Positions 1 through 10,429 of a stretch of DNA of 64,000 bases are shown in pieces. A program made the position numbers and the translations under genes. Position 1 is the stretch's first letter; each line of letters starts with the position of its first letter. The stretch is taken from contig OY856187.1 in NCBI GenBank assembly GCA_963693315.1, forward strand, positions 376,846,599 through 376,910,598, read 5' to 3'. The notes under the pieces were generated by a model. The model saw only the letters and a list, made by a program, of their open reading frames with translations. It searched no databases and was not told the origin of the DNA. This stretch comes from Diogma glabrata (Eukaryota > Arthropoda > Insecta > Diptera > Cylindrotomidae).

Positions 1-480
1 TTTAATATCATCTCCCGGAGTTTTCTTACCCGGTTATTATTATTATATAATAATAATATTTATAATATTATAATATTACAATATAATATCATAATAATCT
101 TTATAATAATAATAATAATATTTATAAAATTATTATTAAAAAAAAATATTATTATTAGTATTAATATTTATTATTATATATTATTATATTATATTATTAT
201 ATAAAATAATTTATTAAAAAAAACTTGAATTTTTTTATAACCCCTTGTCAACTAAAATATTTAAAAATAAATTAAACTTAAAATATTTTGAAAAATAATT
301 TTAAAAGTTTAAAAAATAAGTAGTACGTGCCTGTATATTATATTATATTATATAAAACTGTATTATATTTATATTATATTATATTATATAAACTGTATAT
401 TATATTATATATTATAAAATTATATTATATTATATAAAAATTATATTATATAAATATATTATATTATATAAAACAAAAAT
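1..480. repeat. AT-only low-complexity DNA
   Basis: This stretch is almost pure A/T, with irregular runs of TAATAT/TATTA and poly-A. No reading frame, TIR or RNA gene is visible in it. Repeats of this kind are prone to slippage, so its true length in the genome is uncertain. Confidence 0.9.
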
Positions 481-487
481 AAAACTT

Positions 488-677
488 TAGGACGTCATTT
501 TTTTTTTAATATTTTTTTTTCAATTATAATTTAGATATGAACCATAAGCGAAGAAAAAAAAAGAAATGACGTCTTAGATTTCATTTTTGTTTTGGGAAAA
601 TGACGTCCTAAAAAATGACATCCAAAAAACATGATGTCCGTTTGAGCCAAAAACGGACATCATTCAGGACGTCATTT
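488..677. repeat. Interleaved inverted repeats carrying TGACGTC motifs
   Basis: AGGACGTCATTTT at 488-500 is repeated in reverse complement at 597-609 and again in direct orientation at 666-677. Between them, ATGATGTCCGTTT (631-643) and AAACGGACATCAT (651-663) form a perfect 13-bp hairpin with a 7-nt loop. The palindromic core TGACGTCA resembles a CREB/ATF site. Its arrangement as repeated inverted ends fits the terminal region of a DNA transposon better than a promoter. The degenerate ORF that follows at 676-913 could be the end of that element's protein. Confidence 0.5.
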
Positions 678-913
678 ATGTGGTTGCAAAAAAGACTGTG
701 GCAATTTATGTGGATGCAGAAGGCAAGGCTTAATTTTCACTATTGCATGTAAGAATTGTAATTGGCTCAAACTGCTCCAACGTAGAAAAATATTCTACTA
801 ATGAATTGCTCACAGACGAATTAGAAGAAGACACAGCAGAAGCCGAAGATGAAGGAGAAGTTTACCATCAAGAGGAAATAGAATCTGCAGAACAAGAAGA
901 GGACGAAAGTTAA
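676..913 (+). pseudogene. Cys-rich C-terminal fragment with acidic tail, probably transposon-derived
   Basis: The frame beginning at 676 reads LCGCKKDCGNLCGCRRQGL followed by a short stretch and ACKNCN. A one-base frameshift near 760-765 then moves to the frame that reads GSNCSN and a Glu/Asp-rich tail ending at TAA 911-913. Together these give a regular C-x-C-x3-C-x3-C-x-C ... C-x2-C ... C array before a tail of about 45 residues dominated by E and D. From memory, Cys-rich endings of this type recur in insect multi-copy ORFs, but I cannot assign a family. No start codon or N-terminal part is visible upstream. The frameshift and the flanking inverted repeats argue that this is a dead transposon remnant rather than a host gene. 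Confidence 0.45.
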
Positions 914-1244
914 ATTATGGTTATTAAAAAGAATGAAATTTTGAATAATATGGTAATAATACTAAATAATTTGTAACTGGAAATTAATTTTTTTATATAA
1001 TAACATTTTTTTAATAAATATAATAGATTTTAATATAAAAATGCTGTACGTTTTTAAAAAATTTATTGTTTTATCCCATTTATCAAAACTTTAAACCAGC
1101 AATTTTGCTAATTTCTTAATATTATTACATATATAATAAATTCACATTTAAAAAAAAAACATGAAATAATATAACAGAGTTGTATGATTTTATTGAAATC
1201 AAATTTATCAAAAACCTTTGAAAACCTTAAGTAACAATTTTGGA
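914..1244. other. AT-rich spacer, nothing recognised
   Basis: I see no open frame, repeat boundary or RNA gene here. Confidence 0.6.
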
Positions 1245-1830
1245 TGGTTTGTATAACAAATTTTAAAAAAGCTCCCGCAGATGATTTTAGTAATCAAGTC
1301 TTCCTGATCCCCGGGTATGTCAGATAATGTTTGTAATATAATAATCATGATCAGCGACCCCTCGAAACCCTCGAGTAATGCTTTTTAATGCTATCCATAA
1401 AAAATTTAAAGAAAACTCCAGTAGATGATCTACATTATCGGGTCGTTGATATCTCCAGGTGCGTTAGGAGAATTTTTAAACATCATATTCGTGATCAGCG
1501 ACCTAAAAAGCCCCCGAGTATAGATTTTTAATGCTTTTGATAAGAAATTTAAAGAAAACTCCAGGAAATTATCTTCACAATCGGGTCGCTATGATCCCCA
1601 GGTACGTCAGGTACATTTTCAAACATCATAATGATGATCAGCGATCCCGAAAATCCCCCAATAACAAATATTGGATATTTTGTATAGAAAATTTTTACAA
1701 AAGTCAAGGAAAAGCTGTATAGTAAGGGTGCCCTGACCTCCAGGTCCACGGTATGACTTTTCAGCATCAGCTACCCCAAAAACCCCTGAGTAATGAATTT
1801 GGGCTCGTTTCGGCTATTATTTACCGAATT
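1245..1830. repeat. Diverged tandem repeat, period about 145 bp, four units
   Basis: Each unit carries a stretch like 'ctccaggtncgt', then 'aacatcataat', then GATCAGCGACC, and ends in 'cccccgagta'. The GATCAGCGACC landmark falls near 1349, 1494 and 1637, with a weaker copy near 1765 (GCATCAGCTACC). Unit lengths vary slightly and divergence is high. The short open frames here are by-products of the repeat. Confidence 0.75.
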
Positions 1831-2270
1831 ATAATTTTTTTTTATTATTCTAAAAATGCACTTACAAAAATGCATTTTTCGCAGCAGAAATGCAATAAAG
1901 CCGATCTGGGTTCGCAAAACACCAAACAAATTTTATAATTGACTTTCTGAATCGAATGCAAAAAACCGCATTCAAATCCGTTTAACTATACAGGTTTTCG
2001 AAAGTAAGTACATATTTTGTACGCTAATCCCTCGTCTAAACTGCTGGATGCTAAAAGCTCAGAACAAAAACCAGACAAAAATTAATATGAAATTAAAAAA
2101 CGATTATTATCAATTATTTCAATTGCTTTTACCTTTTGCATACTCAAATTAAAGTACAGTTGCTCAATTTTAAAATCGTTATTAGAAATTACAATAATTA
2201 ATTCATTACAAATTAATATTAAATCATTTTCATAAAACTTAAATTAGTTTAACAGCAATATAATATAATA

Positions 2271-2525
2271 ATATCGTCGCTTTAATAATGAAATGACGTA
2301 TACGCAAAAGTATAGTTTCGAGATATTTGAGTTTAAAGTTTGATGTGCGCATGCATTTGCATGGACGTTAATTTATAGTTTATTAATTCTTACCCCCAGT
2401 CATAAAATAATTCGAAAATGTAAAAACGCCAATTCAAAGATACCCTTATGGGGAATGCAGCGCACCTATAATATAAAAACAACGTATAAATAGCATACGT
2501 TGTTTCATTATTAAAGCGACGATAT
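2271..2525. mobile_element. Small inverted-repeat element (MITE-like), 255 bp
   Basis: ATATCGTCGCTTTAATAATG starts at 2271 and its reverse complement ends at 2525. The match continues for about 32 bp with a few differences. The interior is non-coding. A target-site duplication cannot be called because the flanks are AT-rich. The size, terminal symmetry and lack of coding sequence fit a miniature inverted-repeat transposable element. Confidence 0.65.
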
Positions 2526-3677
2526 AAAAGATGCGATCGGAATATTAAATGTAAATTTATTGCAGATCAATGACCAAAACATTAATTTATTTTTAATAAT
2601 AAAAAAGCACAACAACAAATATAATATATTTAAATGGCGACAACGAAAACTAAATTGATTTTCTTCTTCTTGAATTTCTGCACCGCCAAAAGCGATTTTG
2701 TACACATTGAATTCATAATGTGAGTTATGTGTTTATGATTTGAATTTAGTAATAAATAAGATTGTGATTTTTCATTATACATATATGTATACATATTCAT
2801 AATTATTTATTTTTTTTTATTTTCTTTTGTCAAACTTATACCATGTTGTAGTTCTCATGTTATTTTAAAAATGATTTATGGACTTCAAACAATTGATAAA
2901 AGAAACAGTAAACGAGCTACTGTAAATTTGTTAATCGGCTTCGAAGCTTTTGTGCCCGTGTGATCCAGGTAAGTAGTGTAGATATTGTTTTAGATTTTTT
3001 CAAAAACAAAAGACGATAAGAGTTTTTTGATTTATTAATCGTTATATCATAAAGGTTATTGTATTTTAATTAATCTATGCGAATAAGATTATTTACTATA
3101 TACTTTATGGGAACAAAACGAAATTAATAAAACAGAGAAATTTTATTTATTTTTGTTTGCATAATTTGGAACATGAAATAATAAGACTTTTTGAACACGC
3201 GCAAGTACCATTATAACTAATGAGGTTGGGAAAGTGCCAAGGACTATATAGAAGGAATATGGAGATTATTAGACTAAATTCTTTAAATGGTAATTTAAAC
3301 TTTTATTAAATGTCGGGCATTCATTTTGACCACCCTTTCACACTATCGGAAGATAAATAAAAACCAATAAGCCAGTAAAATAACGTTTCCAAGACATAAT
3401 CGGTTAATCCGTTCTCTAGCAATTTGATTTCAAGCTTACCTAAAACTTGAATTTTCAGAAATCTTTCTGACCACGCTGTTTTCAAACTAAGCATTTTAAA
3501 ATGTTTCTAGAATCTTACGTACTTTTTTTTTTACCTATACTACTTGTATGCCAAGTATGATCACGATCAAAACTGGTCAGGTCAGCGGCAGTCGTCCGAA
3601 TCATGTATTTCATCTAAAATTAAAATTTTTGATCTAAAATGCACATCTTTAAAAATTAATATCTTTAGAACAAAAAA
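2526..3677. other. Non-coding spacer, nothing recognised
   Basis: The sequence is AT-rich with only short chance frames. I found no repeat match to other parts of the window and no tRNA-like boxes. Confidence 0.5.
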
Positions 3678-4385
3678 GTCGGACAAGTGCGAATATGATT
3701 CGCTCGTCGCTGGTTCCGTGTATATATTATTCTACGAGAATAGTTTTTCTACAAAACACAATTTCAGAAATAAGCCAAACTCGGTGCTTTCGAAAATTAC
3801 AAAAAACAATGTTTTGCGCTGCCAAAAAAAATCACCTTTCATATGACACCCCACTTGACACGATCAAAAATAACTTTTTTTTTTACCAAAATTTCTACTT
3901 TAATTAATTAATAATTTCAAATGTTCATTCCCCCTCCAACGAACATTTGAAATTATAACAACCAAAACAAAAAACGGTGTTTTTATTCGGTTTTTTTATT
4001 TGTAATGGTCGAAATTAAAGGGAGAGGGGAACAGAAAAAAACCTCGTTTTTGGCAATAACTCAAAAACTAACCAGTCGAAAATACATTGAAATTTTTTTT
4101 TGAAATATTTCCATATTTTTCAATTTTTCTAAACCAAACTAGATTCCTTGAAGTAACTTTTGTTTTAATATCTCCTTATCTATGTCCATAAAATATATAT
4201 AAAAACAAATATTTGAATTTTTTTTGTTATAAGCAGGCGTGGGAAAACACATTTAATAGCTGTAGAAAATTTCAAGTTGATAGCACTTATAGTTTGTGAG
4301 TAAATCGATTATGCAGAAATTCGGACGGTTATCGAAGTCTCACCAATAGGGTACCGTTTTTACTTTCTCAAAGTACGGAACCCTA
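3678..4385. mobile_element. Dispersed repeat with 'ggttccgt' ends, about 0.7 kb
   Basis: The segment opens with GTCGGACAAGTGCGAATATG and a nearby GGTTCCGT, and closes with AAGTACGGAACCCTA. Its right part (about 4255-4385) matches, in reverse orientation, the sequence beginning at 21366: both have the 'accaatagggtaccgt / acactattggtgag' block and the 'atcgattat ... tataa' block. The phrase 'catatgacaccccact' near 3840 is echoed as 'gtggggtgtcatttgaaag' in the 21.8-22.5 kb repeats. These matches define one family. I recall similar ends from other insect genomes but cannot assign a superfamily. Confidence 0.6.
3912..3955. repeat. Perfect 15-bp hairpin inside the dispersed repeat
   Basis: TAATTTCAAATGTTC (3912-3926) is followed by a 14-nt pyrimidine-rich loop and the exact reverse complement at 3941-3955. 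The contrast with a diverged neighbourhood makes the perfect stem notable. Confidence 0.75.
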
Positions 4386-4860
4386 AAAACAGACAACTGC
4401 ATTAAATCATTAAAATCAAATAAGAAAAATATATATTTTTACTTCTTTGGTATTTTTTGTATTAAATTTCTAGATATTACGATGTGTGAATTCATAGGAT
4501 GAGAGAATATTTCGTCAACATCTAAGTCAACATTCTAATCAACATCCTAAGTCACGAGTGTAAAGTCATTATTGATTGTTGCCAATCAATGCGAAACTTA
4601 ATATCTGACGTAAAGTCAATATGTTGTTATATTTTTGGTTGATGTTGATTAGAATGTTGACTTAGATGTTGACGAAATATTCTCTCATCCTATGAATTCA
4701 CACATCGTAATATCTAGAAATTTAATACAAAAAATACCAAAGAAATACAATTTTCAATATGTAATCATAGACGAATAATTCAACTTAAGTAAATATGAAA
4801 AATGATGAAGTTTCAATTTAGAAATTATCTGAACATCAAAATTAAAATATGTTTCGTCAT

Positions 4861-4946
4861 CGCCGCTTTGGCTAAGTTGTGTAAGACACACAGGGTTTAA
4901 ACAATGTGTCTCTGATGAATGTAGTTCGAATCCTGACACGAAACAC
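4861..4946 (+). mobile_element. tRNA-derived SINE head, copy 1
   Basis: TGGCTAAGTTGTGTAAGAC resembles a Pol III A box (tRNA D arm), and AGTTCGAATCC, about 50 bp downstream, is a near-perfect B box (T arm). The acceptor stem cannot be closed, so this is a tRNA-derived SINE promoter rather than a working tRNA gene. The tail runs into 'aaattttttctaaaggaattt' and AT-rich sequence. Confidence 0.65.
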
Positions 4947-5409
4947 AACAAAATTTTTTCTAAAGGAATTTTTGAAAAAATGAAAAGTTATTTCGAATTG
5001 CAAAATTCAAGTGATTTCCAATATGTACTTAAGCTTAATTGTTCACAAAAACCAATCCGAAATTAAAAATTCCCCCAATGTTGTCTATATTTCCTAACCA
5101 AAAATATAACAACATATTGACTTTACGTCAGATATTAAGTTTCGCATTGATTGGCAACAATCAATAATGACTTTACACTCGTGACTTAGTATGTTGATTA
5201 GAATGTTTACTTAGATGTTGACGAAATATTCTCTCATTCTATGAATTCACACATCGTAATATCTAGAAATTTAATACAAAAAATACGAAAGAAATACAAT
5301 TTTCAATATGTAATCATAGATGAATAATTCAACTTAAGTAAATATGAAAAATGATGAAGTTTCAATTTAGAAATTATCTGAACATCAAAATTAAAATACG
5401 TTTCGTCAT

Positions 5410-5495
5410 CGCCGCTTTGGCTAAGTTGTGTAAGACACACAGGATTTGAACAATGTGTCTCTGATGAATGTAGTTCGAATCCTGACACGAAACAC
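5410..5495 (+). mobile_element. tRNA-derived SINE head, copy 2
   Basis: This is a nearly identical direct duplicate of the head at 4861-4946, with the same A and B boxes and a few base changes in the spacer between them. Confidence 0.65.
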
Positions 5496-5609
5496 AACAA
5501 AATTTTTTCTAAAGGAATTTTTGAGAAAATGAAAAGTTATTTCGAATTGCAAAATTCAAGTGATTTCCAATATGTACTTAAGCTTAATCGTTCACAAAAA
5601 CCAATCCGA

Positions 5610-8019
5610 TATATTTTTACTTAAAAAAATTAAAATTGTTACCTATAATTATTATGTAATGTAAAAATAAAAATATATAACTACATCTATTGAAACTAAT
5701 TGCAAATCACAAATAGTATGACATCCAGCTAGGCCCAAAGTGGTATCCACAATTAGGGATAATTTTAGCTTCATAGAAATAAAATACAAAAAAAAGAAAA
5801 TTAATTCTACTCTTCAATTAAATTTTAATAGATAAATTAATTGAATTAATTAATTAAGATTTATGACTAACATGAACATGGAACAAAAATACAAACTAAT
5901 ATAAGAATATTGGGGAGGTTTGAAATGTAGATAACTGATAACCTGAAATAATACAATTGGTTTGACACTACTTTGGAAACATCAGATATATTTTTTTAAC
6001 TGAAATGTTGTTTAAGGTTAAGCTTATTGCACGAACGATTTAAGACATAATATTTATTAAATTAGGGTTGAACTAGACCATATTCAGTGGCCCGATAAGA
6101 CGCCTCAGTTTCTAGTCATCCGTAAAATTTTGTATACCATCTACCATCCTAAAAGGAATGTTATCGTATAAGATATTATCGTCCGCCAGGACTCCATTTC
6201 CGAAGAATGTAGCCAATAACTCTTGGTTTAAGACCTTAGGACCTTAAGACCTTTATCAACGACGTCTGAGTGCTCAATACGAATAAAATTACTATTTTGG
6301 ATGCTTTTTTCCGAACAAACTAGAAGAAGATGGAAAATGCAGAATCATTTCCAAATCCCAAATCAATATTGTCTGCAAAACTGCCGTGAATCTTTCGAGA
6401 CAATTGGACATGCAACATGCATCAGGTTCAAATATCAATATAAATCTTTTGTACAAAGAAACAAACCCGTGTAACATAGCTATAAAACCACGTCAACTTG
6501 CGACCTACAAGTCAGTATGCGAAGTGAGACTTTCGCTCTAAAAACTCAAATATTAACACAAATAATAAAATTATGTACAAAAGATAGTTTGTAGTGAAAA
6601 TAACGAAAAAAATCGGGCATTTTATAGTTATTTTTGTATTAAGGGAATTATACGGATGTTAATTACGGAGGGAAACGTTTACTACCCGAGGGCCTCTGGC
6701 CTGGTTAGTAAGTTTCACAAGGTAATTGACATCTAATAATTCACGTGGTACATAGATATTTTATTTTTTTCTACCTAAAACATTTATTAAACTAAAACAT
6801 TTATTTTTATCAAGTATTTTGATAGCATGATTTTGCGTTTTAATTGATCAAGTTAGTTATTTTTCACTTCAAATTGTATTGCTAGGGTATTGTTATTCGT
6901 TACTATGGTTTTATGTAAATAATATTGTTTATAAATAAAAAAGGTATAATAAAAATTAGGTCTATTATGAATCCATAACTTCCTGCTATAATTCCTTTGG
7001 AAATTATGCATGTCATTATTATTTTGGTAACTAAGGTCTAAACGACTTATAATAAATCAGCAAAAAATAAAATAATTAATGCTAGTGATTTAAAAAAAAT
7101 ATTGTATTTGCTTTAATATTTATTGTTTGCCTCATTTCATGTCGGTATACTTTAACTTTATGTTGTCTTAATATTAAGAAATTATAGAAAACTAATATTA
7201 CTTTATAATATATAAACCAAATATTTAAATTTTTGATTTGTGTTTTTTTAATATACATTGTAATGTGAAAAAATGGTCAAAAAGAGACGCATCTTTTACA
7301 ACTGCCATCACATTCACATACCTTTCCTATTTTATAACCTATATATACAACCACTATTGTGACCTTTCAATATGACCTTTCAATGCCGTAACTAAAAATC
7401 TTATTCGAAGAAAAATTCATAAGATATGATAAAAGCTTAGTCATAAAAGTCATTCAGCAAATTAAAACATTTTTCATTAAATTATATTAAGTTTTTTTCG
7501 ATACAAATACATGAATTCTAGTTATAGAAAGTCTAGAAATGTCCGAATTTAGATTTTCTTACCAAAATTTTAAAACATATTTTTATGACTAATATTGGAA
7601 TTAATTACACTTTAAGGCGTAACTTATCACTTAATGCAACCGAAAATGTACAAGATAGTCAACATGAGACGCGTGGTGTTACTACGGTACAGAGTAGTTA
7701 GAAGAAACCAGCCGCCGCCACTATTACTTTTAAATATTATTAAGAAATAGTTGCTTGAAGATACCAACCGCTTCCACTATTGAAATTAAAAACAGATATT
7801 ATTAAAAGAAACCAGCGGATCCCACTTTTATAATTAAAAACTACGAAAATTAAGTTTGAAAAAGTTTGAAGATTGATTTTAAATCCGATAATTTTCACAA
7901 ATTACACCCATTTGATAAATTACTAGTACACTCCACGAATAATTTATTAATAAAAAATAACAGAAAAGGTAGAGGGTAGGGATAATAGAGGTAGGGATAA
8001 TTGTAGAGGTAGGGATAAT
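5610..8019. other. AT-rich spacer; nothing clearly assigned
   Basis: Positions 6060-6560 have a more balanced base composition and may be an old transposon relic, but no motif is readable in any frame. Direct copies of 'gaggtagggataat' occur near 7980-8020, just before the LINE. The rest is AT-rich with short chance frames. Confidence 0.5.
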
Positions 8020-8760
8020 AGCACATCCCAAAGAAACGATCGCTGTTCTTTTGTTCAAATTGACAAAAGATGAGCTAAATGTGGCCTAGATCCAAGAACT
8101 ATGGATCTCTTATAACCGGATGTTTGGACTTTACATTCAAAATTACAAACTGTTGTTTATGAAAAATGCAGATAAAATTCGATAAACATTTGTCTACTTA
8201 CAGACCATAGCGATGCAGACACAATTCGGAGAGGGATCTGGAGCTTAAGAACCAGAGCTTTTGCATCACTTCAACTTACTTATCGTAAGATGGGGTCACA
8301 ATCCCTTATAGAGTAAATAATCTTATCACGATGACGGATGCTCGTAGGAGAAAAGACAGAGTTATACTGGGATGTGATGCTAATGCACACCATACGATCT
8401 AAGGCGGCAGTGATACTAACGTTTGACGTAAATTACTTCTCGATTTTATTCTTAGCAAAAGTTTGTCGATTTGTGTCTATAAACCCACATTTATAAAAAG
8501 TTCTTCAAGAATGCTTAAAACTTATAATTATGAGTTGAGAAATGCGAAAAATGGACCGAGGCAAATGTAACCATAATACCTATGGCGGGTAGGCGATCTT
8601 CCTGCAATCCCAAAGACCTTAGGCAGATTAGTCTTCTTATCTCATCAAAACTCTGTAATGCTTGATAGAAGTCTTTTTGAGAGGTTCAATCGAACCTACA
8701 AGATTGTCAAGATCTCAACGTACATAATGAAAGGGTAAGTCTGTCGAAACAACCATGCGT
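8020..8760 (+). pseudogene. LINE endonuclease (exonuclease-endonuclease-phosphatase fold) remnant
   Basis: From 8042 the plus strand reads AVLLFKLTKDELNVA, a stop, then IQELWISYNR and a further 20 residues. This matches the start of the apurinic-type endonuclease domain of non-LTR retrotransposons, where A-x-I-Q-E-P-W is the conserved first catalytic block. From 8361 it reads VILGCDANAHHTI, a stop and GGSDTN, followed by LLDFILS and PTFIKSS. These correspond to the 'GDxNAHH-x-x-WGS' and 'PTF' blocks of the same domain. Several stops and shifts make it dead. The spacing and wording match the RNase H-bearing LOA/I-type LINE group. It very likely belongs to the same element as the reverse transcriptase piece at 10430, with the 9-bp minisatellite and about 1.3 kb of unrelated DNA between them. 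Confidence 0.75.
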
Positions 8761-8770
8761 TCTCTCATAC

Positions 8771-9072
8771 TTCCAGTTGAGTCACGGGTGGCACCAGTGT
8801 AACATGTGTCACAGGTTTCACAGGTTTCATGGGTGTCACGGGCGAAACGGATGTCACGGGTGTGACGAATGTCACGGCTGTCACGAGTGTCATGGGAGTT
8901 ACGGGTGTCATCGGTGTCACAGATGTCACGTATGTTACGGGTGTCACTGATGTCACGGATGTCAATCTTGTTACGAGCGTCGCGGGAGTCACGGGGGTTA
9001 TGGGTGTCACGGGTGATATGGTTGTTTCGGGTGTCCCGCGTTTCACGTGTGTCGTGGGTATCACGAGGGGTA
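8771..9072. repeat. 9-bp minisatellite, consensus GTCACGGGT
   Basis: About 33 units of a 9-bp motif (GTCACGGGT with many variants such as GTCATGGGA and GTTACGGGT) run without a break in phase. Because the period is a multiple of three, several frames on both strands stay open and give spurious repetitive proteins rich in V-T-G or D-T-R. CpG and GC content are far above the surroundings. The array sits at the point where the LINE endonuclease ends. Confidence 0.9.
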
Positions 9073-10429
9073 TAACAATAATTTAACTTCAATAATTAAT
9101 TAAAAAAAAACCACAAAAAAAAATACTAACTCACGGAATGCGATTTTCCATTGCTCCCACACGGATCCAATCCAGGAATATCTTAAATACAATTCTTTTC
9201 TAACCTATCATATCATTTGCACGAAAAATAAAGTTTCGTGTGCATGTTAGAAAATATATTAAATTCAATTTATACTAACAAATAAACATTAATTAAAAAT
9301 GCCTTTAATTTATTTTAATTAGGTGAATGATGCTTCGTCCCTTTTTTGTTTTGATTTCTGCTAATTGTAATGCTGATCGTAATTCATAAAAAGTGTCACC
9401 ATTAAGCAATGCTGCCATAAATACCCCATCCGATTTTTAAACTTTTACTTAGATTCGTAAAAGTTCCAGGTAACTTGTTTGCCCAATGCAGGGATAAACT
9501 TGAAATTACTAATTCTACTGAGTTCTCTTCAAAATTTAAATTTCTTCATCCATATTAAACAAATTAACTATAATCTGATATTTATGTGTACGGAGAAAAT
9601 ATTGTTGAAATGAAATGTTTCACTGTCCCGTTATTTGAGAATTATCATCATATGTTTGTTAATTGTCTATATTCATTTTGTTAACATTGAATTAATCATT
9701 TATTTTTCAAAATTGCGATAGAACCATAGAAAAACAAAACATGGCAAAAAACTATTACTAATTTTTCTTTTATTAAATTTTTCTTTTAATATTTTTAGCA
9801 CTGTTCACGTTTTATATCTGGGAACGTGAAAAACCCATCACAAGTATTATTTTATAATCTATATTTCCTCTTTGACAAATTTTTTATAATATTTCATTTA
9901 ATATCTAATCACATAAAGTGCGAAATGAATGATTTGAAAAATCATTCATGGAGTCTTTTTAGAACTAAATTAGATTTTTTTATTTTTGATATGTTTTCTT
10001 TTAAAATTACAACATAGAATTTTAATATTTATTTTTCTCCATGCTGACTTTTTTTAAATAATGAAATGAATTTCTTTACTTTCATTTTTGATCACAAATT
10101 GTAATAATGTTAATCGTTTCTAAGTGAAACATGGAATGATCAAAATTATCGCCATTGTGGCATTTATGATATTTTTTTGTGTGTGTGTCAGACACAAAGC
10201 TTACCAACATTAATTTTTTGTTCTTTCGTTCAGTTATTCTCTTATGAGTGAGTTTAATATTTTCTTTTTATTTTAGATGTTTAAAGAATTGATCGTTACA
10301 TTTGAATTTAAATTTTATCGAGGGAAAAATGAATTATTGAAAATGTTTGAAATGTTTTGAATAAATTATTTAAATGATTAAAATGTGTTTTATTTTTTAA
10401 TATGGAGATAATCAGACGTTACAGGGTAC
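9073..10429. other. AT-rich DNA separating two halves of a LINE
   Basis: No coding motif is visible. A (GT)n run occurs near 10180-10190. Since the endonuclease ends before it and the reverse transcriptase starts after it, this stretch is either an insertion or the product of rearrangement. Confidence 0.5.

Larger units (their letters stand above)
4437..5609. mobile_element. Cluster of three SINE-unit copies: one inverted, two direct
   Basis: The full unit spans about 5096-5609. Positions 4437-4632 are an inverted copy of its first 195 bp. Positions about 4640-5064 are a direct copy of its remaining 420 bp. The copies are nearly identical, so the rearrangement is recent compared with the rest of the window. 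Each direct copy contains a tRNA-like head, annotated separately. The inverted and first direct copies together form a hairpin of more than 100 bp centred near 4600. Confidence 0.75.

Noticed and set aside
4754..5500. Two nearly identical 65-codon minus-strand frames
   Set aside because: They lie across the two SINE heads and are antisense to the tRNA-like boxes.
8715..9092. Four long frames on both strands at the 9-bp repeat
   Set aside because: A period divisible by three keeps the frames open. The composition simply mirrors GTCACGGGT.
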